A DNA stretch of 64,000 nucleotides from Acanthosepion pharaonis (GCA_903632075.3 CAHIKZ030005202.1:2306001-2370000); one strand, 5' to 3'; counted from the first letter of the stretch, positions 33,400 through 43,166 are shown. Numbers and translations: made by a program. The notes: a model not told the origin generated them from the sequence alone.

Positions 33400-33588
33400 A
33401 TAGGCCGCCATCTTAAGGTAAGACTGCAAGGACTGCAAGAACATCGTAAAGCGCTAACACAAGGAAATAGAAAAATCAGACGACACCATATGGAGGGAAA
33501 AGGGAGATCACCGCCTCCTGTGGGGTGAGATTGAAATAATAGACAGAGAGCGTCACTGGAAAATACGAACACTTAAAGTATCAGCACA
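33400..33588 (+). pseudogene. PLE C-terminal fragment, part 1 (split by a LINE)
   Basis: Reads like the post-GIY-YIG tail of Penelope-like proteins: HMEGKGRS..., DRERHWKIRTLK and SAHI. At 47857-48075 the same tail is continuous as IIDKEHHWKIRKLKESAYML. Here it stops after cagcacat and resumes at 34213. Confidence 0.75.
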
Positions 33589-34212
33589 TATTGCTTCGTC
33601 CACCGCAAGGAAAGTTGTCTCCCTGTGCCGCGCCAGGAAATTTTTCTCCCCGGAATCGATCCTCCAGATCTACAAATCAACAATTCGCCCTTGCATGGAG
33701 TATTGCTGCCATATATGGTCTGGAACCCCTTCTGTTTGCCTCGGGGTGGATATGCAATAGAATTGGCCCTGTTCTGGCATCTCGTCTCTCTCACAGACGC
33801 ACCGTCGACTCTCTCTGTCTTTCATGGTAATTTCTCCGAGGAGCTGCATTCGCTGGTTCCCAGACTTCATGAGTTCAAGCGCCCTACGAGGCTGGCATCC
33901 CGCTCTCACCCCTTCATTGTCGAAACTCCTAAATGTAGCCGTCTCTTCTACTCCAATAGCTTCATGTCTCGCATCTCTCGCCTGTGGAACTCCCTTTCCT
34001 ATTCCAGTTTCCCTGAGAGCTATAATCTCCAGCTATTCAAATGTAATGTCAATCGACATCTCCAGTTGCCTTGATCTATCCACTACCCTTCTCCTCATCC
34101 TTTCCTCTATCACTCCTATCTGATCTTGCTCCAAATCTTCTGTAACCCCTTGCGTCCTAGTGGCTTCCTGCCTTGCTTGGGGTGAAAAGCTTAAAAAAAA
34201 AACAAAAAAAAA
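33589..34212 (+). pseudogene. Jockey-like LINE 3' end inserted into the PLE
   Basis: 5'-truncated LINE: coding tail with SLTDAPSTLSVFHGNFSEEL, HSLVPRLHEFKRPTRLASRS, RISRLWNSLSYSSFPE and YNLQLFKCNVNRHLQLP. Then a 3' UTR with ccttgcgtcctagtggcttc and ccttgcttggggtgaaaagc and an A-rich tail. An atat is found at both junctions, a possible short target duplication. FHG..SEELHSLVP is the segment from which the 88-bp satellite derives. RT motifs are absent. Confidence 0.85.
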
Positions 34213-34480
34213 AATATGCTATGCGACAAAAAAAAAAAAACAAAACAAAAAAAAAAAAATCTCCTGAGTCGATCAAGCATAGAAATGAATACAATATGGG
34301 AACCAGTAATAAGGAGTGTTAGAGAAAATCTATGAACAACAACAAAAATTGCAATATAAGTTCTTGTAAAAAAAAAAATGAAATGATAATAACAAAAAAT
34401 TGCAATATGAACACTGGTAAAAACTGTTTGCTGAGACTTTAGGTTTATAATACCCAGAAATTCACACACAGATGTCCTCA
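34213..34480 (+). pseudogene. PLE C-terminal fragment, part 2, and 3' UTR
   Basis: atatgctatgcgacaaaaa resumes the PLE tail, followed by SIEMNTIWEPVI (34275) and R.VREN. The 3' UTR (attgcaatatgaacactggt, aggtttataatacccagaaa) is shared with 48080-48205. An A-rich stretch at 34220-34258 may be residual LINE tail or slippage. Confidence 0.8.
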
Positions 34481-34640
34481 TGGACACATGGCCCCGTAGA
34501 TAAAAGCGCTGATTAGATCCAATGATTAGACCCAGAGAGTTGTGGTGAACCAAACACTTTGAGTTGAGAGTTGAGTTAAAGGGAGAAAACTGAGACATCC
34601 CGATAGGCATGGCACGTGGAACAAGAACATTCTACGGTTT
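34476..34640 (+). repeat. tRNA-like head following the PLE 3' UTR
   Basis: gtcctcatggacacatggcc, gtagataaaagcgctgatta (box A-like, diverged) and gagagttgtggtgaacc (poor box B). Same order as at 48211 and 10946, but more decayed. Confidence 0.6.
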
Positions 34641-34679
34641 TTAACGTAGGGACTAGAGTGTTTCCACTCGGGCCTCTGG

Positions 34680-34785
34680 TCTAAGATGGTCTTAGCTGGT
34701 CATAGCTTGTCCAAGCTGGTCAGAGCTGGTTTAAGCTAGCCATACCTGGTCTTAGCTTGTCCAAGCTGTTCCAAGCTAGTGATCG
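34680..34785. repeat. About 10-bp minisatellite (agctggtcnt)
   Basis: Roughly ten imperfect copies of agctggtcat/agcttgtcca, inserted between the tRNA-like head and the hammerhead-like core of this PLE tail. Confidence 0.85.
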
Positions 34786-34879
34786 CCGTGATACCTACCC
34801 GGCATGTACACGTAAGTATCATAAGGCCCCAAAAGACCGAGAAGCGTTTGCATTTACTTGTCGCCCCAGTTCTAGTGTG

Positions 34880-34990
34880 ACACAGATCAAGATACACCTG
34901 ATGAAGGCCGGGGGTAAGAACGGTCGAAACGTTGTGATTACAACAACAAAGATGAGTACAATAGCCTGATTGTAAACAGTGTAACTAATG
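34880..34990 (+). repeat. PLE-type tail with intact CTGATGA and GAAAC
   Basis: CTGATGA (34898), stem ggccg...cggtc, GAAAC (34926), then gttgt-gatt-acaac, which can form a short hairpin. This is the least altered core of the four long tails. A tail phrase cttcatcccagaaactcaga follows. Stem I pairing and a cleavage site are not obvious, so activity is open. Confidence 0.65.
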
Positions 34991-35209
34991 ATAATTCTTC
35001 ATCCCAGAAACTCAGACAGAAATTAATTATAGTTGACAAGGCTTCACTTATTAATAATGATATTCAATATAATAATATTAATGTGGTATTACTACCACTT
35101 GTGTACGAATGGACTTAATTTAATCTCATTTGGTAGCGTTGTATTCAGGACTATAAAAGGAAGGGAGTATATATAATTTAGATTCTGACAAATGCTGTGC
35201 CTTGATGAA
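34991..35209. other. Unassigned AT-rich spacer
   Basis: Nothing recognised. Confidence 0.3.
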
Positions 35210-35912
35210 TCATACTTATTATAAAACCCAGGTTGTGTATGTGTGTGTGTGTCTGTACGTTTATATATTGGATTGGATTTCCTACATTTTTCAACCGATT
35301 TCAACAAAACTTCACAGGGCTACGTAAAATTACCTTGCGGTGGTTCTGACAACGCCAAAAATTGGAAAAACACAATTGTTTTTGCACAAAATCAATTTGA
35401 AAACACGATTAAGAGGCATCGCGAGATTGAAAGGGAGACAACTCATATCGAGTTATACTTATTATAAAACCCAGGTTGTTTGTGTGTCTGTGTCTGTGTG
35501 TGTGTGTGTGTGTGTGTTCGTTTATATATGGGATCGGATTTCCTACATTTTTCAACCGATTTCAACAAAACTTCACTTTTTTTTGGCAGGTAGAGTTTCT
35601 TATTGTCTTGAACACTTTTTTCTTTATTTTTACATTCAGAATGCTTTAAAAAATCCATTTACAAGACAATTGTTTATAATAAAATTCTATTCAATCGGTA
35701 GACTCATAACGATTGAAAACAATATTTTTGTTTGAGTTTGGGTTTGACCAATTCGTAAAAAAAAACAAAAAAACAAAAACTAATTAAGACATGCGTGTCC
35801 GTCCACCTTAAACAATAATCTTTGTCAATTTTATTTTCAGTCTTTATGATGGTTGATACTTGATCTATCTCTTACTGTTACATCCCCGGGCAACACGGGG
35901 CTCTACTACTAG
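35210..35912 (+). mobile_element. Non-autonomous Helitron, copy 1
   Basis: Starts TCATACTTATTATAAAACCC after an A and ends with a hairpin (CCCCGGGCAACACGGGG), a short spacer and CTAG before a T. This is the rolling-circle Helitron signature with A|T insertion. The 5' end is repeated internally (35455-35590, again attataaaacccaggttg and cctacatttttcaaccgatt). No Rep/helicase gene. The second copy at 57441-58108 has the same architecture, including the internal duplication. Confidence 0.9.
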
Positions 35913-35980
35913 TGTTTGCTAAATGCTAATCTTCGAACACACTGATTAAAGAGGGATTACTATCCAAATACACAACTATA

Positions 35981-36085
35981 TATCGTCCAGTTTATACTCT
36001 TCCCTAGACTTTTGAACAGACGTAAAGGTTTTCCCTTGTTTCCTGTTTAGGATTGGGTTTCCTGTTCATTCTAAAGTGTAATTCA
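35981..36085 (+). repeat. Diverged tandem duplicate, unit 1
   Basis: atcgtccagtttatactc, cttttgaacag and tgtttaggattgggtttcc recur at 36165-36272. Spacing about 184 bp. No coding signal. Confidence 0.75.
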
Positions 36086-36164
36086 ACTTCTAACGTCGCC
36101 GCCTAAACACTAAAATTTTATTTATTGTTTATTTTTTATTTTCTCAATAGGAATAGATAAGTAC

Positions 36165-36330
36165 GGCTATCGTCCGGTTCACACTCCTCTCCTGTCTTTT
36201 GAACAGGGGTAGTGATTTATCACGTGCTTACTGTTTAGGATAGGGTTTCCGATTCCTTTTAAAGTCTACTTATTCTCATTCACTCCTAGTAGCCCCATGC
36301 GTCTTAGCGGCATTATCGCCTTTCTTGTGG
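36165..36330 (+). repeat. Diverged tandem duplicate, unit 2, then LINE 3' UTR piece
   Basis: Second copy of the preceding unit. It is followed at 36285-36330 by tagccccatgcgtcttagcg and gcctttcttgtggtg, a decayed Jockey-like LINE 3' UTR. Confidence 0.65.
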
Positions 36331-36409
36331 TGATTTGATTAAACAAAATTACTCAATGTTTTCGTTGAATTCAACAATAAAGCATTTATTTAATCATTAC
36401 ATAAAAAAT

Positions 36410-36560
36410 CGACTAAGAAGACCCATTTTCTCAAATAATGCCTTCCAGAAATTAAGCAAAGTATTAAGAAACAGATAAATATGAGTTTTCAGCTGTTCTG
36501 TAATCTTAGTCTTCCTATATGGCATTGAGTACTGGACAATCTCTTCACAGGTTTTTAAAA
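36410..36560 (+). pseudogene. RTE-like LINE RT fragment
   Basis: Plus strand reads AFQKLSKVLRNR and, after frame breaks, YGIEYWTISSQ. These are the late RT positions also seen at 53920-54120, 58150-58350 and 43470-43635. No intact frame. Confidence 0.65.
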
Positions 36561-36744
36561 TCATTTTAAAAAAGGCAATAAAGCCACTAAGACAATAAAA
36601 CCATTTAGACAAACAAGTGTTAGAGAATGCGAATTTTAATCAAGGCAATAAAGCCCCTATGACAAAGGAGTGTTAGAGAATACGAGAAAAACACAGATTA
36701 AGCAGAGGGAACTTTAAAAGAACAAGAATTAAGAAGTTTTGCGA
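36561..36744 (-). repeat. Two copies of a LINE 3'-end sequence
   Basis: aaggcaataaagccactaag (36575) and aaggcaataaagcccctatg (36642), each followed by a gtgttagagaat.cga phrase, are minus-strand Jockey-like LINE 3' UTR ends arranged in tandem. Confidence 0.65.
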
Positions 36745-37500
36745 TGTCAACGAACACTCGTTGCCACTTTCGTAATGCTCGTTGGAGTAGAGACTTTGTA
36801 ATCGCAGTTCAACGCCGTTGAACAATACTGGTGTCACACGCCTTCGAATAACACTCGTAATAATTGTACTTACTCGATAATACTCGCTCGAAAAATAAAC
36901 ATCGAATACTAATCCGTATATCGAGATACTCACTAACGGCCCCATATGGTCGGATGCAGCCCAAGGCCAAGTTGGGTATCCGGGCAAATTTCCACGTAGA
37001 CCCCGTAAAAAACGGGGTTGGCTAGCTGTCTCCCGTGACGAGACTGCTCTTCGACATAGCCTCGTCTGGGTTCTTCTCTGCCCGAAGGCAGAGAGTTTGA
37101 CAAGCACACTTGCGAAGTAATCTGGATAGTAATGATATTCACTAACCGCCCCACAAGGCCGAGTTTATTGTGAGGTATCCGAGCCCGTAGGCTCGGCCAA
37201 AAATATCCCCTAAACCCCGTAAAAACGGGGTCGGGTAGCTGTCTACCATCCCAGACGAGACTCTGCCCTTCGGCATAGCCTCTTCTGGGTTCCTCTGTAC
37301 ACACAGGCAGAGCGTTTGAGAAGCAGACTTCCGAAGTAATGTGGATAGTGATCATTTAGACGCCACGCTAATTCTCTATATACATTTCCTTTACCATCAC
37401 GCAATCTACTTATTCAAAATGGGATCGCCCGTGTTTGCTCTCTAGTGATCTGTGTTCAAACTCCAGTGTCGGCAGCAAAACTTTATTCCTATATAACAAG
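36745..37500. repeat. Dispersed repeat, copy 2, with two GC-rich hairpin modules
   Basis: The flanks match 9950-10420. The middle holds two related modules (about 36920-37133 and 37134-37351), each with the order ccgcccca..aggc, gggtatcc.ag, ccccgtaaaa.acggggt hairpin, agctgtct, gagactctgcccttcggcat, agcctcgtctgggttc, ggcagag and cgaagtaat.tggatagt. A third relative is at 48600-48830. Short minus-strand frames cross the modules but show no motif. Confidence 0.8.
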
Positions 37501-37770
37501 AGAGTAAATAACGATTAACATTGCATCCAAATTTTTGAAGATTAAAGTTGCCTGGGAAGTAAGAAACTGGAAGTGAGCTCCACAAACGAGAAGTACAATA
37601 GAAGAAGGTTTTAGCATAGAACTTGCGGTTACACCTAGCAATTTCAACTGTAAAATGATGGGACCTAACCGCCAATCTAGTACTGCGCTTAAATTCGTAA
37701 ATCGATTTACCATAGGGAAAAGTTCATAAGAACAATTAACATGAAAGTATTTATAGAAAAGGCACGTTAC
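37501..37770 (-). pseudogene. Jockey-like LINE RT C-terminus
   Basis: Minus strand: KYFHVNCSYEL at about 37725, then RSHHFTVEIARCNRKFYAKT, FFYCTSRLWSSLPVSYFPGN and LQKFGCNVNRYL. It aligns with 33003-33377 and 62580-63235 and contains the segment homologous to the satellite. Broken by a frameshift, truncated before the RT core. Confidence 0.8.
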
Positions 37771-37784
37771 GGCGGTGGGGTTAG

Positions 37785-38160
37785 GGACTGAAAGCGGACT
37801 TGAGGCAACAGAGATATGGTTCTACAGAAGGATGCTGAGAATACTATGTACTGAACACATAAGTAATAAGGAAGTTTTAAGGAAATGGGAACGAAAAAGA
37901 CACTTTTGTTTAGCATCAGAAAGAGACAGGTGAAATTTCTGGGACACATATTGAGGAAAAGGGGACTGGAGATTCTGACACTCACAGGACATATTGAAGG
38001 CAATAAGGTCAAAGAGAAGCGCCGAGTAACCTAACCGACGAGCTTGTGTAAATGGATGGCAGAAAAGGAGGGATAGTTAGTGTTACAAAGGAACAGGACA
38101 TCGTGGAGAGCCATGATCGGCCACATCCTGAAGGACATGGGATATACTGGAAAAATTGTC
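37785..38160 (+). pseudogene. RTE-like LINE RT C-terminal fragment
   Basis: After ATEIWFYRRMLRILC the strand encodes LSIRKRQVKFLGHILRKRGL and EILTLTGHIEGNK in shifting frames. A 3' tail with aaaggaacaggacatcgtgg follows. It directly precedes a mariner-like fragment. Confidence 0.75.
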
Positions 38161-38189
38161 TAAATCGTATAACAGCATAATTACAATTC

Positions 38190-38756
38190 TACAAAAAAAA
38201 CCCACTAAACTGAGTTTCTTTTTTGCAGGTTTTCAGATAAGACGTTTCGCCATCTTGATACCATTTGTTGAAAGAATCACTTAAAAACCCTTTGAGTTAT
38301 TCAGCTAAAAAGAGAGCAGATTAAAATTGTTTTGTGTCAGACCCACTGTCTTCTCAACTGAGCAATGGTGAGAGGAAAGATCATTCAGGCTTTCAGTAAT
38401 GGTACCAACATTCATACTCTGGCTTCCATCTTCAAAGTCTATTCAAGAACCATCAAGTGAATGTTTAATAAAGAAGGATCAGTAGAGAGGAAAACTGGAT
38501 CAGGAGGTCACAACAGGAAGAGGGATCATTATTTCAACAGAGAGCTAAAAAGATCACTTAGAAAAGATCCAACTCAATTTATAAGATGTTTGGCGCGTGA
38601 GAGAGAAGTTTCAGCTATGACAGTCCCAAGGGCAGGGAAAAAAGACTTGAAGATGAAATTGTACGTGAAATTTGTGAGACAACTTGTTATTCGAGGACAG
38701 CAAGTTAGAAGGTTAGAGAAGGCGAAGATCATCTGGAATAAGTTGGAAAATGATCC

Positions 38757-38762
<6 letters not shown>
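38190..38762 (+). pseudogene. Tc1/mariner-type transposase N-terminus, truncated at (TA)n, copy B
   Basis: Frame 38461-38760 has KTGSGGHNRKRDHYF, RSLRKDPTQFIRCLARERE, VSAMTVPRAGKKDLKMKLY and IIWNKLENDPE, ending at gatcctgaa where (TA)n begins (38760-38796). Helix-turn-helix half only; no DDE triad. The non-coding region upstream (ttttcagataagacgttt, aaagagagcag) is also shared with copy A at 20135-20705. Confidence 0.8.

Positions 38763-38796
<34 letters not shown>
38760..38796. repeat. (TA)n joining a mariner fragment to a LINE fragment
   Basis: TA tract with transposase on the left and LINE coding sequence starting aaaagtgcgacgctgagatc on the right. Confidence 0.96.
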
Positions 38797-38799
<3 letters not shown>

Positions 38800-38800
<1 letters not shown>

Positions 38801-39340
38801 TGCGACGCTGAGATCCGAAGACGGATTGGGATGGCCAAGGTTGCCTTCTGAAAGCTGGGCCGAGTACTGTGAGGCAGGAAGATTTCTTTGGAGAAAAAGA
38901 AAAGAGTATTGAGCAGCTATGTGACATCTGTCCTCGTTTACGGCAGCAAATGTTGGACGATTTCTTCAAAGATGAAGAAGAGACTCAAGGCAGCGGAGAT
39001 GTGATTCTACAGAAGGATGCTGAGGATATCATGGACCGAGCAACAATGAGGTCTTGGAGTGGATGCAAACAAGGAGGAAGCTTATACTTAACATCAGGAA
39101 GAGGCAGCTGAAATTTCTAGGACACGTAATGAGAAAGGAAGGTCTCGAGAATCTGATACTCACAGGTCGAATAGAGGGTAAGAGAGACAAGGGAAAGGAA
39201 TGCATGACATACCTGGAGGGCTTAAGCAAGTGGATGGAATAACGTGGTCTGAGGGAGTGGACAGAGGCATGAAACTTATTCAGAGCTATAAGGGATAGGA
39301 GGAAGTGGAGAGCCATGATCGCCTACGTTCTGATAAGACA
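38800..39340 (+). pseudogene. RTE-like LINE RT C-terminal fragment, best copy
   Basis: Readable pieces: AEYCEAGRFLWRKRKEY (38850), KDAEDIMDRATM, then LNIRKRQLKFLGHVMRKEGL and ENLILTGRIEGKRDKGKE (39090-39200), TYLEGLSKWM. This is the C-terminal region after the RT fingers and palm in RTE-like LINE proteins. Three frames are used, so it is inactive. The 3' tail includes ggaggaagtggagagccatg. Confidence 0.82.
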
Positions 39341-39667
39341 GGTCACATAAAAAGAAAAGAAAGACTTAGTTTAAATACAGACGAAGTTATAGGGAACGAC
39401 TTCAAGGGCTCGGCTTATACAGTTTTCCGGTTACCCAGCAGTTGTTGCCAGAGAGAAAAGGAATCAATTCACACGGCTCTGATGTAGATTTAAATTTCAT
39501 TCAAATTATGTGTATGTACATTTGTGTGTGGCCTAAAAACATTTCTATAATATATATATTTCAAAAAATAATTCCAATTATCTAACTATCTGATTTTTAG
39601 GGTGTAACAATTTAAATTAAAGTTTTATTTTTTATTTTTTCTCATCTCCAGTGCCCAGAAAATTCGA
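39341..39667. other. Unassigned spacer
   Basis: No feature recognised. Confidence 0.35.
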
Positions 39668-40800
39668 TATACAGAAAATTTGGTAACGGAAAATTTGGTA
39701 ACGGTAGATTTGGGAACGGAAGATTTGGTAACAAAAGATTTGGTAACGGAAAATTTAGTGACGGAAGATTTGGGAACGGAAAATTTGGTAAAAAGATTTG
39801 GTAACGGAAAATTTGGTAACGGAAAATTTGGTAACGGAAGATTAGGTAACGGAAAATTTGGTAACGGAAGATTTGGTAACTGAAGATTCGATAACGGAAA
39901 ATTTGGTAACAGAAGATTTGGTAACAGAAGATTTGGTAACAGAAGATTTGGTAACTGAAAATTTGATAACGGAAGATTTGGTAAAAAGATTTGGTAACGG
40001 AAAATATGGTAACGGAAAATTTGGTAACGGAAGATTTGGTAACAGAGATTTGGTAACGGAAAATTTGGTAACGGAAGATTCGATAACGGAAAATTTGGTA
40101 ACGGAAAATTTGGTAACAGAGATTTGATAACGGAAAATTTGGTAACGGAAGATTCGATAACGGAAAATTTGGTAACGGAAAATTTGGTAACAGAGATTTG
40201 GTAACGGAAAATTTGGTAACGGAAAATTTGGTAACAGAGATTTGGTAACGGAAAATTTGGTAACGGAAGATTCGATAACGGAAAATTTGTTAACGGAAAA
40301 TTTGTTAACTGAAAATTTGTTAACGGAAAATTTAGTAACGGGAGATTTGGTAACGGAAAATTTGGTAACGGAAGATTTGGTAACGGAAAATTTGGTAACG
40401 GAAAATTTGGTAACTGAAAATATGGTAACGGAAAATTTGGTAACGGAAGATTTGGTAACAGAAGATTAGGTAACGGAAAATTTGGTAACGGAAGATTTGG
40501 TCACGGAAGTTCGATAACGGAAAATTTGGTAACGAAAAATTTGGTAACAGAGATTTGGTAACGGAAAATTTGGTAACGGAAGATTCGATAACGGAAAATT
40601 TGCTAACAGAGATTTGGTAACGGAAGACTCGATAACGGAAAATTTGGTAACTGAAAATTTGGTAACGGAAAATTTAGTAACGGAAGATTTGGTAACGGAA
40701 AATTTTGTAACTGAACGTTCGGTAAGGGAAAATTTGAGAACGGAAGATTCACTAACGGAAAATTTGGTAAGGGAAAATTCGGCAATTTTGACGAGGTAGA
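39668..40800. repeat. 15-bp minisatellite (ggtaacggaaaattt / ggtaacggaagattt)
   Basis: About 75 units by length. Most are 15 bp; 14-bp (ggtaacagagattt) and 13-bp (ggtaaaaagattt) variants break the frame. Longer blocks combining the 14-mer with several 15-mers recur near 40043, 40129, 40190 and 40237, so higher-order copies exist. Translations (VTENL/VTEDL, NFPLP) are not genes. Confidence 0.96.
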
Positions 40801-40854
40801 AATATTCGGTAACTTTGAAATAAAAGTCGATTGAAAATTGATTTTAGGGCCGTT

Positions 40855-41230
40855 CTGGATTGAGAGAGAAAGAGAGAAACTGAGAGTAAGAAAGAAAGAG
40901 AGAGAAGGAGAAAGAGAGAGAGAGGGAAAGACTGTGAGATAAAGAAAGCGAGAGATTGTGAGTGAGAAATAGAAAGTGGGAGAAAGAGGGAGAAAGAAAG
41001 AGAGAATGAGAGTAAGAGATTCAGAGAGAGGGGAGAAAGAGAGAGAATGAAAGACAATTAGAGAAAGAAGGCGAGAGATTGAAAGAGAGAGAGGGAGTAG
41101 AAGAAAGTGGGGAGAAAGAAAGTGAGTGAGAAAAAGAGAGAAATTAGGAGTGATAAAGAAAGAGTGAGAGAAAAAGAGGGTGAGAAAGCAAGAGAGAGAA
41201 GGAGAAAGTGACAGAGAGAGAGAGAATGTT

Positions 41231-41305
<75 letters not shown>

Positions 41306-41600
41306 AAAAGTGTGCGAAAAGAGAGAGATTGAGAGCGGGAATGAGAGAGAGGGTGAGAAAAGCGTGAGAAAGAAAGAGAGAGTGCGGAAAAGAAAGAGGG
41401 AGAGAAAGAGAGAGAGAGAAAGAAAGAAAGTGAGAGAGAAAGAGTGAAATTGAGAGTGATAAGGAAAGAATGAGGAAAAAGAGTGAGAAAGAGAGAGAGA
41501 GAGAGGGGGAGAAAGAGACACAGAGTGATTGAGAGTAAGAAAGAAAGAGAGAGGGGGAAGTGAGAAAGTAAGAGCGAGAGAGAGAGAGGGGTGGGAGACG
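40855..41600 (+). repeat. Polypurine (GA-rich) tract with (GAAA)n core
   Basis: About 750 bp in which the plus strand is almost only A and G, with (GAAA)n at about 41236-41310. The minus-strand 340-residue open frame (40603-41625) is Ser/Leu/Phe low-complexity translation of this tract plus the minisatellite and is not a gene. Confidence 0.95.
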
Positions 41601-41925
41601 TTGCCGCACATGTAAAGGCATTCAAACTCGCTCGCCTTTGTTTTTATCCGGGTCTCTGACTAAACGTTTTAATGACTACCAACAACCTTTGTTTTTAAAG
41701 GTTGTCATTACTTTTCCTTTCACTAGCAGCAGCAGCAGCACCACCACAAGCAGCAGCAGCAGCAGCAAGATCATGTCTGCGACCCTATTCCTTTCTTAAT
41801 TCAACCCGTCGCCTTTTTAGCGAGAGACGCAGAAACGCTGGCGTCGACGGTCTCCATGTAGGTCAACACTCAAATAATAGTAAACAGCGCATATAGTCTC
41901 TTATTCTCTCTTTCTCTCTCTCTCA
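41601..41925. other. Non-repetitive GC-richer island with CAG repeats
   Basis: agcagcagcagcagc (41727) and a second CAG run (41751) lie in a segment that matches no repeat here. The 64-residue plus frame starting at 41702 has poly-Ala from the repeats and no known domain. It could be an exon, a promoter or unique spacer. Confidence 0.3.
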
Positions 41926-42419
41926 CACATACAAACGTTTGATATTTGCAATGTTATCGTAAAAAAATGCAAAAAAAAAAAAATGCCAAAAAACGTATAA
42001 TATTTCCGGCTAGGAAAAAAAAAATCACTGAAAAATGCCTGTCACCAGTGTGTTTTAAGGTGGGGCGGCCTTTAAGTCAGTACGGCTGCGAGTAAAAATC
42101 TGTACCCATTTTAGTTCTTGGTGGGAAGGTTTGGTTTGGCGAGGGGGTCTGGACTAATGACACACTTCGTTTGTAATAAAATAATGTTAAATCTGAATTC
42201 TAAAAGTCACATTTAATTTTTAAAGAATTTATGTAGCATGTTCAATAATTCGCAAAAGAAAAAAACAAAAAACAAAACAGCATAGCATGATGAAAAAAAA
42301 AGTCCCAAACTTAATAAAACCAAAGTTTTATCGTGGAAAAGTTCATGTTAAGAGGAAAAAACAAAGTATTTAATTATTTTTAAAATTTTTTATTCTGTTC
42401 AAGCACGTTTGAAATTTTA
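41926..42419. other. Unassigned AT-rich sequence
   Basis: Nothing recognised. Confidence 0.35.
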
Positions 42420-42610
42420 TGTTTAACGCCCGGCTCGTATTTCCTAAGTGGCGTCATTGTCACATTTTGCCAAACGTAAATGAATGAATGAATAAATTAA
42501 TAAATAAAGTATTTACTGTTGAGCAAAAAAATAAAAAAAATAAAATAATAATAATTTCAGTAATCAAAATATAAATAAACAAAACACTAGTTATTCATAA
42601 TTGAATTTTA
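42420..42610 (+). repeat. Dispersed AT-rich repeat, copy 1
   Basis: taacgcccggctcgtatttc, tcattgtcacattttgcc, gtaaatgaatgaat and tttactgttgagcaaaa recur at 44845-44985. No coding region. Confidence 0.8.
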
Positions 42611-42912
42611 CAAGATTTTTAAACGGAGAATTTCACTTTCGTTTACAAAACTGTCAAAAATGGCTGACATGATCGATTTTATTTTTATGTAAATTTTGCT
42701 GACACAAAAAGAAAAAAAGAAAAAAAGAAAGGATTAAATTTTTTTTTAAATTATTAAAAAAAATACATTGGTCTTTCCTTTTAATAACACTATAGATATA
42801 GATCGTCTAAACGATAAAATTTTTTAAATCAATTTTGGGGCCTTTTTTTTCATCAGGGTATGCTCTTTCTTAGCGAAGTATTGAACATTCCTAAAATGGT
42901 TTTTATATTTTT
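42611..42912. other. Unassigned AT-rich spacer
   Basis: Nothing recognised. Confidence 0.3.
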
Positions 42913-43166
42913 ATTACTTCAAACGTTATTTTTAATGGATACCCGTATTTAAGTAGACGCCCCGTTTTTTTAAACAGTGCTTATTTCGTCTACCGGCCTG
43001 CGCACCCGAGAAAAAATAATAAAGAAAATTTGCTCACCGGCAAGATTCTAACCTGTATCCCTTTTCGTAGGAGAAACCACTGTCATGTCTGCCGTGCTTT
43101 GACTGATCGGTTTAATAGTTAAGTCGTCTATTCAAACACGGGTATCGATTAAACGTTTGAAGTAAT
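42913..43166 (-). mobile_element. TIR element carrying a tRNA-like sequence, copy B
   Basis: attacttcaaacgtta (42913) and the reverse complement of the right end (attacttcaaacgttt) extend to about 40 bp of inverted repeats, including gatacccgt.tttaagtagac. TA is present at both outer borders. Inside, on the minus strand (about 43030-43120), lies a degraded tRNA-like sequence. The internal phrase accggcctg...cccgagaaa is shared with copy A at 16852-17180, although the TIR sequences differ. Confidence 0.72.

Noticed and set aside
39680..40800. VTENL/VTEDL repeat protein on the plus strand
   Set aside because: 13- and 14-bp units break the frame every few repeats; no flanking exon or signal is seen.
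40603..41625. 340-residue minus-strand open frame
   Set aside because: It is translation of a polypurine tract and a 15-bp minisatellite (Ser/Leu/Phe and NFPLP runs), open only because such sequence lacks stop codons.
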